Source: CAZPEV01 sp964585635 (GTDB taxonomy: Bacteria; Zixibacteria; MSB-5A5; GN15; JAAZOE01). Taken from it: 30,094 nucleotides of DNA. The DNA lies in NCBI GenBank assembly GCA_964585635.1, contig CAZPEV010000018.1, positions 1 through 30,094 on the forward strand, written 5' to 3'. How positions within the stretch are numbered: position 1 is the stretch's first letter; every line of letters starts with the position of its first letter. Under the pieces are notes generated by a model that saw only the letters and a program-made list of their open reading frames with translations, was not told the DNA's origin and ran no database searches. Both the position numbers and the translations under genes were made by a program. This document shows positions 23,771 to 30,094 of this stretch, in pieces.

Positions 23771-23806
23771 AATCGAGAGGACGGCTAACGAGCCGCCCTC
23801 TCGATT
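23771..23806. repeat. Long stem-loop after the YggN-like gene
   Basis: AATCGAGAGG-A-CGGCT pairs with AGCCG-C-CCTCTCGATT around an AACG loop. That is 15 of 16 pairs with one A/C mismatch. There is no T-tract after it on either strand, so it is a Rho-dependent or RNA-stabilising structure at most. The remainder of 23706-23976 shows no gene. Confidence 0.7.
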
Positions 23807-23976
23807 GGCAGCAGATATTCAGCCTGCCGCGAATCACCCTCCATGTCTCCATGACATCCGACCCTGCAATGAAAACCGCTTGACAGGCCGGATATATTGC
23901 CGCCAAATTGTTTCAGCGTTTCCGGCAGATTGTATCAAGAGCGACAGTCGCTGATATTTTGCGGGGGAGAATAGTG

Positions 23977-24594
23977 ATGGAAGGATATCGCCGCCGATTA
24001 ATTGTGCCGTTGGTCATGCTGGCTGTGGCGTTATCCGTTTCGCTATTGGCCAAAGATAGGCGTTGCCAGTTCACCGGCGCCATCAGTCTGGGGCTCAGCC
24101 ATCCGCGTGGGTCGACTGATGAAAAGGGGGCTATCGATCAAAGATTCGGCGCTTACGCCTCCGGCTGGGGTATCGGCAGCTCGGTCGGCCTCTTCTTTCC
24201 TCAGACGTCGTTTGAGGTCAGGCTGGATATCGGTTACGACAAACTGGGGGTGAGCGAAGGCTTGTTTTGGACACCGCCGCCATGGGACGGGTATGTCAAG
24301 GTTTACGGAGCCTCGGCGCAACTGCTGCTGCGGCTGCCGCGCGAGAGGCGAATCGTTCCCTACCTGCTGACCGGCCTGGGGCCGTACAAGGTGGAAAAAT
24401 ACTATTATGATTATCGCCCGGAGCTTGACATTGATGTACATGATTCATATTCGGCCGTCAAGCTTGGTTACACGATTGGAGCGGGGCTGAAGCTGCTCCA
24501 TGATGGCTATTGGCTGTTCTTTGAATATCGTTATATAAAGCTTCCCCCGGCGGCCTATCTATCACGAGTATCGCTGGGGTTTGCATATAATTGA
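23977..24594 (+). CDS. Small outer-membrane beta-barrel protein
   Basis: 205 residues. The signal peptide (1-28) has basic GYRRR and a hydrophobic core IVPLVMLAVALSVSLLA. The mature part has alternating strands with aromatic girdles (FTGAISLGLSH, GSSVGLFFPQTSFEVRLDIGY, AQLLLRLPRE, VPYLLTGLGPY, LGYTIGAGLKLL, WLFFEYRYIKL). It ends in LSRVSLGFAYN, an OMP-type last strand. It resembles porin-family/OmpA-like beta-barrel proteins of about eight strands. The start is ATG 23977 with GGGGGAG 7 nt upstream. Function unknown. Confidence 0.75.
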   Translation: MEGYRRRLIVPLVMLAVALSVSLLAKDRRCQFTGAISLGLSHPRGSTDEKGAIDQRFGAYASGWGIGSSVGLFFPQTSFEVRLDIGYDKLGVSEGLFWTPPPWDGYVKVYGASAQLLLRLPRERRIVPYLLTGLGPYKVEKYYYDYRPELDIDVHDSYSAVKLGYTIGAGLKLLHDGYWLFFEYRYIKLPPAAYLSRVSLGFAYN

Positions 24595-24659
24595 ATCGAT
24601 GGCGAAGAGACAAGGGATATCAGTGAAAAGTTGAGGGCTAAAGCTTCTGACCCAGGCGA

Positions 24660-25217
24660 TTACAGTTTCATGTATTGCACTTCTTCGATATTGGCGCTCT
24701 GAACTATATTTGTCAACCATCCCCTGGTAAATTGACGTTTGAGACAACCCTTTGGATGATGCTTAGCAGAATGGAGTAACCCCACCCCATCCAACGCAGC
24801 CTCCAATGAAACACATATTTCGGCTAGTTCCAGAAAAACAGCACTCTTGATGGCTGCGTGGTCTGCGATGCATAATTGGGCATTTCCCAAGTGACCACAA
24901 AGCATTATGCCAATGGTTTCGGCTTCACCCGGGTCGAGGCAAAGACCTCCGAAACCCCTGAGTCTCTGTTTAAGCGGTGACAGATCACTGGCATCAAGGC
25001 TAAGTTCAGATATCTTCCCGTCATTAACAGATGCAGCCAAGTCGATTCGCCCTTGAATATAGGAACCATCCAATGCCTCGTAGTGCGTACATTCTTCTAT
25101 CACTGTAGAGCAGACATAGACACTATATACATCAATGAATTCATTCCAGATTTCTAATTGATGAAGGTGAATTATGACGTCTGAATCAAGAATAATCAGA
25201 TTGCTCTTCGTTGTCAT
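24660..25217 (-). CDS. PIN-like domain protein, probable ribonuclease toxin partner
   Basis: 185 residues. The first strand ends LIILDSDVIIHLHQL with Asp11 and Asp13. Further acidic residues at the usual PIN positions are Glu41/42 (STVIEE), Glu98 (DPGEAETIGIML) and Asp119 (LCIADHAAI). PIN nucleases use such a quartet to bind Mg and cut RNA. The start is ATG 25217, which overlaps the end of the metallopeptidase gene by 32 nt. A longer frame to 25319 would lie wholly within that gene. The C-terminal ~40 residues (KGCLKRQFTRGWLTNIV) are basic. The catalytic role is inference from motif; the exact family is not certain. Confidence 0.75.
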   Translation of the reverse strand: MTTKSNLIILDSDVIIHLHQLEIWNEFIDVYSVYVCSTVIEECTHYEALDGSYIQGRIDLAASVNDGKISELSLDASDLSPLKQRLRGFGGLCLDPGEAETIGIMLCGHLGNAQLCIADHAAIKSAVFLELAEICVSLEAALDGVGLLHSAKHHPKGCLKRQFTRGWLTNIVQSANIEEVQYMKL

Positions 25218-26334
25218 AAAGCCATTCTTCGCTGAAATCATAAAGCGTAATAAAACTGGAAAATTCGTGCCGCGATTTGCCAAATATCCGGCAGAATTTC
25301 CCTTTGGAAATCTTGCCATCTCGGAGCGCCTTCAAGCCAAGGCACACAAAGCGATGCGAAAAAAGAGGTGCGGTCGTATTCTTCTCACTCCGAGTGGCCC
25401 GATTCACTTCGGCAAACTTGGGTGAATCCTTGATCTTGTCTACCGTATCCTTTTTAATCAATCCCAAGTTTTTGAGCCGCCACAACAACGCAATATTCGA
25501 TACCTTAAAGTCCTGCGCAATAGGAATTAGATCGAAAGGAGAAAATCTATTGTCGTGTATGATCTTGAGAAATTCTCTTTTGACAGACTCCGCTGGCATC
25601 AAAAGGGCTGCCGCGAATTCATTAGCCAATTTCTCAACCTCAGTTGAATCCTCCTGACAAATGGAGGCGTTAAAAGGATATATCTTGGACGCATATACAT
25701 GGAATAGTTCATGGGCCATATCAAAATTCCGCCTGCCTTCGCAGTCATAAGCATTCACTATTACAGCAATAGAATCCTCATAAAGAGCGCAGACGCCTGA
25801 ACCATAATCACGCAAGTCCCAGAAAAGAGTTTTTATTCCGAGCCTCTCCTCCATTACCTCAGAAAGGTTGACGGCCGGTCTGTATCCTAGGTCAAGGTCT
25901 CGAACAAGTGCGTCCGCCCTTTGGCCGGCTTCCACAAGCAAGGTTAGGGAAATGGATGGTTCCCATACAAAATCAAGGCTCCTTTTTTGTATACCATTAA
26001 TATCTTCCAGTAGTTGGTAGTTATCGACCAATTCGCGAATGCGGGCTTCGATGTCGCCATACTCCAGACCCGATCTTTTTTCCCGCCAGGCAAGCTCAAT
26101 TACCGATTCAGTCGGTTCTTCTTCGGCAAGGAAATACCAGAAATCCCGGCAATAAGTCATGCTAAGCTTTGTCAGCTCGGCAACCTTGATTGACCTTTCA
26201 CCTTTCTCGATACTTGCCAAAGTCTGGTAGTTGTTATATCCCAAACGATTAGACACATCGACTAAGGTCAAACCCAGGTTTTCCCTCACGTTACGCAGAC
26301 GGGTTCCGATACGCAAATCTTCAAGTGACGCCAT
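25186..26334 (-). CDS. Xre-type HTH regulator fused to an ImmA/IrrE metallopeptidase
   Basis: 382 residues. Residues 9-60 form an Xre-like helix-turn-helix (RLRNVRENLGLTLVDVSNRLG, TLASIEKGERS). Residues ~165-260 form an ImmA/IrrE zinc peptidase: His208-Glu209-x-x-His212 (MAHELFHVYA) and Glu234 in the ExxANxFAxxLLMP motif. In the family such proteins cleave regulators or sense stress, and many act as antitoxin-like partners. The last ~50 residues (LKALRDGKISKGKFCRIFGKS) are the small C-terminal domain often present. Start ATG 26334 has AGGAG 6 nt upstream. It lies first in a two-gene operon with the PIN gene, behind a strong promoter. Confidence 0.9.
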   Translation of the reverse strand: MASLEDLRIGTRLRNVRENLGLTLVDVSNRLGYNNYQTLASIEKGERSIKVAELTKLSMTYCRDFWYFLAEEEPTESVIELAWREKRSGLEYGDIEARIRELVDNYQLLEDINGIQKRSLDFVWEPSISLTLLVEAGQRADALVRDLDLGYRPAVNLSEVMEERLGIKTLFWDLRDYGSGVCALYEDSIAVIVNAYDCEGRRNFDMAHELFHVYASKIYPFNASICQEDSTEVEKLANEFAAALLMPAESVKREFLKIIHDNRFSPFDLIPIAQDFKVSNIALLWRLKNLGLIKKDTVDKIKDSPKFAEVNRATRSEKNTTAPLFSHRFVCLGLKALRDGKISKGKFCRIFGKSRHEFSSFITLYDFSEEWLYDNEEQSDYS

Positions 26335-26393
26335 GGTTCTCTCCTCGTGCCGTGGACAAATCGTATTACTATTTCTCGGTGCGATCCGTAATA

Positions 26394-26422
26394 ATTATAA
26401 TAAAATCTTACCAAAATGTCAA
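26394..26422 (-). promoter_or_regulatory. Perfect consensus sigma70 promoter of the Xre-ImmA/PIN operon
   Basis: On the minus strand TTGACA (26422-26417), exactly 17 bp, then TATAAT (26399-26394). The start site would be near 26387, leaving a leader of about 50 nt before ATG 26334. Confidence 0.85.
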
Positions 26423-26466
26423 GAAAATTCCAAATATATATGAAAATTTGCTGAATCTTTTGGTAA
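26408..26466. promoter_or_regulatory. Inverted 9-bp operator-like repeat, one arm inside the promoter spacer
   Basis: TTACCAAAA (26408-26416) and TTTTGGTAA (26458-26466) are exact reverse complements, 50 bp centre to centre. The first arm fills the -35/-10 spacer next to the -35 box. It fits autorepression by the Xre protein. The surrounding 26335-26599 is AT-rich and has no gene. Confidence 0.65.
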
Positions 26467-26599
26467 TTTTCGCTCTTGTCATAAAATCACAATATCGCAT
26501 TGTATAATAGTAAATTATCCATACGATGGGGAAATGGTCATATTATCTATTTTACTCCCTTGAGGTTAGAATCCTACAAGAACAAAGAAGTAGCGGTCC

Positions 26600-27148
26600 T
26601 TACAATCCCAATACATCATTGATCCGCAGCATGCCGGTCTTGATCAGGTTCAGGAAATCGGGCAACTCCAATTCCAAATTGGAGCAGGCGGCCATATTCT
26701 CCCTTGTCGCGCCGGCCGCGAACCGCTTCTCGCCGAAGCGCCGGATCATGAACTCGGTGTCCACCGCCGCCAGTTTTTTGGAGGGATGCATCAGCGCGCA
26801 GGCGACGATAAACCCGGTGGTCGGGTCAGTGGCATAAAGGGCCCAGTCCAGGCGGGACCGGCAGGGCGTATGCCCCGGATGGCAATGGATGGCGTAGATC
26901 ATCTCTGCTGGAAGGTTATACGACTTCAGCCAATCCTCGGTGATGAAGGAATGCCGATCGGCGTCTTTGACCGTGACGTCATAATCGAGATCATGCAGAA
27001 GTCCGGTCCGTCCCCAGCGCTCGATGTCCTCGCCGAAATGTTCCGCCAGCGCGATCATCCCGGCCTCGACGGCATAGATATGTTTGCGCAGATTATTATT
27101 GCCGATCTTGCTTTCCATCAATGCGGCGGCTTCTTGGCGGGAGATCAT
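26600..27148 (-). CDS. HD-domain phosphohydrolase
   Basis: 182 residues. The HD motif is visible: a first His in LRKHIYAVEAGM, then GLLHDLDYD (His-Asp pair), and later HCHPGH and a conserved Asp in ALYATDPTTGFIVACALM. Proteins of this length and pattern (HDIG-type) are widespread and act as metal-dependent nucleotide or phosphoester hydrolases; the substrate is unknown. Start ATG 27148 has GAGG about 5 nt upstream; GTG 27154 is the alternative. It lies 7 nt after the TonB-receptor-like gene, as the last gene of that set. I see no clear terminator after it. Confidence 0.88.
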   Translation of the reverse strand: MISRQEAAALMESKIGNNNLRKHIYAVEAGMIALAEHFGEDIERWGRTGLLHDLDYDVTVKDADRHSFITEDWLKSYNLPAEMIYAIHCHPGHTPCRSRLDWALYATDPTTGFIVACALMHPSKKLAAVDTEFMIRRFGEKRFAAGATRENMAACSNLELELPDFLNLIKTGMLRINDVLGL

Positions 27149-27155
27149 ATTCACC

Positions 27156-29180
27156 TCAATCGATAAATTTCCAATTAATTCCCCAACTATAGAACCAGCC
27201 GGAATAGCCGTACCCTTCCGGCTGCCGGTTGACCTGGTTGGTAAAATCGTGAATCATGTAATAAAACGTCAGCGCCTTGAGCGAAGCGTTGAATCCACCG
27301 GTCACCATGGCGTTCGTTTCGAGCTTTTCCAGCTTGTATGACAACGGCCTCTCGGTAAAGGTAATATCCCCAAACAACCGAAGATGCAGCTCATACTTCT
27401 TCAGGTAATAACGCACCCCGGCCAGCGAATACAGCTGCCATCTGGGGGACAGCGGCGGACGGTTGCCGTAGCGGTCGGAATTGACCCGACGGGCACTGGC
27501 CGATACCGTCACAAAAAACGGCCCCAGGGTGTCAATGGCGGCGCTGAGATTCATGTTGGCGTATTTTACGTGATCATTCATGGGCGAAACCTCTTCGGCC
27601 GGATAGGTCCCGTACCGCCGGTCATAATAGATAAGATCCTCAATCACTCCGGCGTTCAGCGCCGCCGACATCGTTATCCGGGAATCCTGATAGGTAAGGG
27701 CAGCGTTCCCCGTCAGCCGCTTTTCGGCGTCAAGATCGGGATTCCCCTTTTCGGAGAAGGTCCCGCCCAATGGTCCCGACCCGATCACGCCGATCCGTTC
27801 CGGGGCGTACCGCTCGGCCAGATCGGGCCACCGGCCCAATTGTCCGATACTGATCCGGGCGCACCATGGTGAGGATATTTCCGGCATAAGACCGACGGCC
27901 CACTCATAGACGGCCCGTTCCTGTTCCGCTGCGCGCACCCGCACGAATCCGAAAAATCGACCGGCGGATCGATCAAAAGATGCCGCCCACAGCGCATATC
28001 CGTACCGGCGTCTTTCGTCGACCAGATTGATCCGATTTCGATCCTCTCCCCCGCCGAGCGAAACCTGCCACAGCGCCGCCGTTCGTCCTACCAGATAGGT
28101 CAGGTCGCCCCGGTAAAAGGCCGGTTTGAGCGTGCGATAGAAATTCGTCTCGGTGGACGAATAGGCCGACTTTGAGGCCTGATAGTCGAATCGCCCGGTC
28201 AACTGCCCGCCGCCCAACTCCTGCCGGGTTATCGAAACCGCCGCCTGTTGATCGAAACGCACCCTGTTAAACGAGAGCCCGCTCGAATCCGGCTCCACCG
28301 GGTACAGTCCCCGGCGGCGATAGATATTGAGGTACAGGTCCAGCGTCGTCCGGCGGTCAAAGTTATGCAGCAGATAGGAGATAATATGATAGCTGTCGTC
28401 GTCGATGGCCATCTCCAGATCGTCGGCTTTTCGATAATCGGTGGTCATGGAGAATCCCCACCGCCGCGAGAACATCCGTCCGAACCGGGCGCGGGTATAG
28501 GCATATCCATAGGCGCCGCGCTCGACGGTGAACTCGGAGCGGGCTTGGTCGGTCGGGAGACTGGACGGTTCCAAGTACAGCAGGCTCAGGCCGCCCTCAA
28601 GCGAGGGGAAACCGGACAATGGGCCCTCGATTAATCGCGCCGCCGCAACGTCGCCGGTGGCGATGTCATCATAGTCGGTGCGGCCGTCGGCCGGGACGGT
28701 GCGGTCGTACGGCCGAATCGAGTTGGCGCCCGATTGAACCACGACCTGCCCGGCGGGCAGTCCAAATGGCGCCGCTGTCGTCCGCAGGGGCGATTCATGA
28801 TAGGTCATGACAAAATAGGAGGCGTCATGTGCCAGGAATTCCGCGGCGTTGCGGGGATATAGGTCGTAATCATGGACATCATAGCAATATGCTGATCCGG
28901 CAAAATAGCGAGTCAGGGTATCAAGTATTCGGATCGGTGCCAGCCACTTCTCGGCTGGTTTGGGGGGCGTCTTTGTCTCCTGATCGGCGGTATCCTTAGG
29001 CAATACGCCGGATGGACGGAACGGGGCAAGCGAGTCAGCGGAATGGGAGGTGTCGGCAGGCGTGATAATCAACGTCGAATCGGTCTTCACGCTGTCGGAA
29101 TTGGATTGCGACAATGCCGTGCCGCAAAGCAGCATGACGGCGGCGGCCGCCGCCGATACGCCCGCCCGTCCGCCGGTCAT
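27156..29180 (-). CDS. TonB-dependent-receptor-like outer-membrane protein
   Basis: 674 residues. Signal peptide 1-26 (AAAAAVMLLCGTALSQS). A low-complexity Asp/Ser/Thr/Lys region (27-78) includes DSTLIITPAD, close to the TonB-box type DTLVVT seen in BtuB. A plug-like domain (~105-205) ends with ARLIEGPLSGFPSLEGGLSLLYL, which matches the 'ieRIEVlrGP...GGxINI' end of plug domains. Residues ~215-674 are a large beta-barrel with aromatic-rich strands, ending WGINWKFID. It appears shorter and more divergent than standard receptors. Start ATG 29180 overlaps the stop of the S-component gene (ATGA). Neighbour context suggests uptake of a scarce nutrient; the ligand is not known. Confidence 0.75.
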   Translation of the reverse strand: MTGGRAGVSAAAAAVMLLCGTALSQSNSDSVKTDSTLIITPADTSHSADSLAPFRPSGVLPKDTADQETKTPPKPAEKWLAPIRILDTLTRYFAGSAYCYDVHDYDLYPRNAAEFLAHDASYFVMTYHESPLRTTAAPFGLPAGQVVVQSGANSIRPYDRTVPADGRTDYDDIATGDVAAARLIEGPLSGFPSLEGGLSLLYLEPSSLPTDQARSEFTVERGAYGYAYTRARFGRMFSRRWGFSMTTDYRKADDLEMAIDDDSYHIISYLLHNFDRRTTLDLYLNIYRRRGLYPVEPDSSGLSFNRVRFDQQAAVSITRQELGGGQLTGRFDYQASKSAYSSTETNFYRTLKPAFYRGDLTYLVGRTAALWQVSLGGGEDRNRINLVDERRRYGYALWAASFDRSAGRFFGFVRVRAAEQERAVYEWAVGLMPEISSPWCARISIGQLGRWPDLAERYAPERIGVIGSGPLGGTFSEKGNPDLDAEKRLTGNAALTYQDSRITMSAALNAGVIEDLIYYDRRYGTYPAEEVSPMNDHVKYANMNLSAAIDTLGPFFVTVSASARRVNSDRYGNRPPLSPRWQLYSLAGVRYYLKKYELHLRLFGDITFTERPLSYKLEKLETNAMVTGGFNASLKALTFYYMIHDFTNQVNRQPEGYGYSGWFYSWGINWKFID

Positions 29181-29701
29181 CGCATCCTTTCCCGCGCCGC
29201 TATTCTGACCACCACCGGGTAACAGATCGGAAAGATGATGGCGTTGGAGATGATTGTCGCCATTGAGAAACCCAGTCCGGCCATCAGGTATTTCCACGAT
29301 TGGCCGTACAGCAGCGTGTCAAGGCCGTTGAGGATGAGCTGAAAGATCGCCCCGCATGTCAAACCCAGAAGGGCGAAGACGGCGAACCCCATTGGCGATG
29401 TTTTGGTCATGAATGCCCGCCGGCGCACGACGGCGCCCATCCCGCCGACGAGTGTCATTGCCACCACCTGGGCGATCGTGACCGGAAGCGGCGCCATGCC
29501 GAGCGGATTGAACACGGTCCAGAGGAACTCCCCGATTCCGCCGACCGCCATCCCGGTGGTGATCCCAAAGACGGCGCCGGAGGCAAAGATGACGACAAAA
29601 GACAGGCTGACGTTGGGAATATAAATACTGGCGAGGGCGGCGACATACGCCAGCGCGGCCAGCAGCGCTACCCGGGCCGCGAACGCTCCGTCAGTCTTCA
29701 T
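29177..29701 (-). CDS. ECF-type transporter substrate-binding (S) component
   Basis: 174 residues with five or six membrane helices (VALLAALAYVAALASIYIP, FVVIFASGAVFGITTGMAVG, IAQVVAMTLVGGMGAVV, FAVFALLGLTCGAIFQLIL, MATIISNAIIFPICYPVVV). The size, helix pattern and an N-terminal small-residue helix (ALLAALAYVAA) are typical of S components that bind vitamins or metals with high affinity. No ATPase or T component is nearby; group-II systems share them from elsewhere. ATG 29701 overlaps the stop of the upstream secreted-protein gene (ATGA). Ligand not assigned. Confidence 0.78.
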   Translation of the reverse strand: MKTDGAFAARVALLAALAYVAALASIYIPNVSLSFVVIFASGAVFGITTGMAVGGIGEFLWTVFNPLGMAPLPVTIAQVVAMTLVGGMGAVVRRRAFMTKTSPMGFAVFALLGLTCGAIFQLILNGLDTLLYGQSWKYLMAGLGFSMATIISNAIIFPICYPVVVRIAARERMR

Positions 29702-30093
29702 CGCAACACGACAAACTTCTTAACCTTGGTCTGACCGGCGAATTCGATCACCGCCAAATATGGCCCCGCCGCCACCGTTTCGCCGTTGTCGTTGGTCAGA
29801 TTCCAGGCGATCGTCACCGCTCCGGCGGAGGCGTTCTTGCGCAGCGTGGCCACCTTTTCACCGGCGATAGTCATGACCGTAACCGTCATTTCGGCCGCCG
29901 TCGATCCCTGACCGATCTGCAGCTCACCGGTGAACGTCATGTGACCGTCCTTCTGCACCCAGACCGGATTGGGATAGGGCTCCAGTATTCTGTTTTCCCC
30001 GACCGCGCCGATCGAAAAGACACCATCGGAAACGTCGAACTGCGATGCATTGGCGGCGTTCGAGACCCGGATCAGGCAGCAATCGGATACGAT
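29698..30093 (-). CDS. Secreted or surface protein with FlgD-Ig-like C-terminal domain, partial (5' end off window)
   Basis: The last 131 residues are in the window. PYPNPVWVQKDGHMTF opens a beta-sandwich with TVMTIAGEKVATLRK, GAVTIAWNLTNDNGETVAAG, PYLAVIEFAGQTKVKKFVVLR. This is the FlgD-Ig-type module that in many Bacteroidetes and related phyla ends secreted proteins and in some serves as a sorting signal. The N-terminal function is outside the window. Its stop overlaps the start of the S-component gene by 4 nt. Confidence 0.82.
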   Translation of the reverse strand: MVSDCCLIRVSNAANASQFDVSDGVFSIGAVGENRILEPYPNPVWVQKDGHMTFTGELQIGQGSTAAEMTVTVMTIAGEKVATLRKNASAGAVTIAWNLTNDNGETVAAGPYLAVIEFAGQTKVKKFVVLR

Positions 30094-30094
30094 A

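Noticed and set aside
25218..25319. Longer start for the PIN gene
   Set aside because: It lies wholly inside the metallopeptidase gene; the PIN fold begins right after ATG 25217.
26476..26508. + strand TTGTCA ... TATAAT
   Set aside because: The spacer is 21 bp and no + strand gene follows.
1..30094. CRISPR arrays, tRNA or rRNA genes, insertion sequences with a transposase
   Set aside because: I searched by eye for spaced direct repeats, tRNA arms and transposase motifs and saw none.

Overview
The window looks like a GC-rich Gram-negative (diderm) bacterium. It carries outer-membrane proteins, a secreted protease ending in a dockerin-type repeat, and a secreted protein ending in a FlgD-Ig-like C-terminal domain. 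That combination, with a complete 14-subunit complex I, suggests an uncultured lineage of the FCB group or a neighbouring candidate phylum such as Zixibacteria. The taxon is inference; no marker gene here settles it. A run of ten N shows the sequence is a scaffold, and both ends cut through genes.

Layout: (1) 1-537 (-): a partial GAF-like protein whose last ~48 residues look like the DUF4143 region of AAA_14 ATPases. (2) 538-821: intergenic, with a nested hairpin resembling a REP element. (3) 822-2216 (+): purF. (4) 2358-5087 (+): secreted S8 protease with a dockerin-like tail, its own strong promoter and a Rho-independent terminator. (5) 5196-19674 (-): a compact nuoA-B-C-D-E-F-G-H-I-J-K-L-M-(glutaredoxin-like)-N operon, mostly with 1-10 nt gaps or ATGA overlaps, with promoter candidates upstream of nuoA. 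(6) 19897-22964 (-): MFS permease, SAM methyltransferase and PHP phosphoesterase. The methyltransferase frame is interrupted by an in-frame TAA. (7) 23100-24594 (+): a His-rich YggN/DUF2884-like envelope protein and a small outer-membrane beta-barrel. (8) 24660-26466 (-): an AT-rich, probably acquired module of an Xre-ImmA/IrrE metallopeptidase regulator overlapping a PIN-like nuclease, behind a perfect consensus promoter whose spacer holds one arm of an inverted repeat. (9) 26600-30093 (-): a four-gene coupled set of secreted FlgD-Ig-tailed protein (partial), ECF-type S component, TonB-dependent-receptor-like protein and HD-domain hydrolase.

How they work together: the nuo genes encode NADH:quinone oxidoreductase, with NuoEFG for NADH input, NuoBCDI for electron transfer to quinone, and NuoAHJKLMN for proton pumping. 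A small redox protein is translationally coupled to nuoM. The last gene set reads as a candidate uptake route across two membranes for a small nutrient such as a vitamin. The Xre-ImmA/PIN pair reads as a toxin-antitoxin-like or stress-response module with autoregulation.
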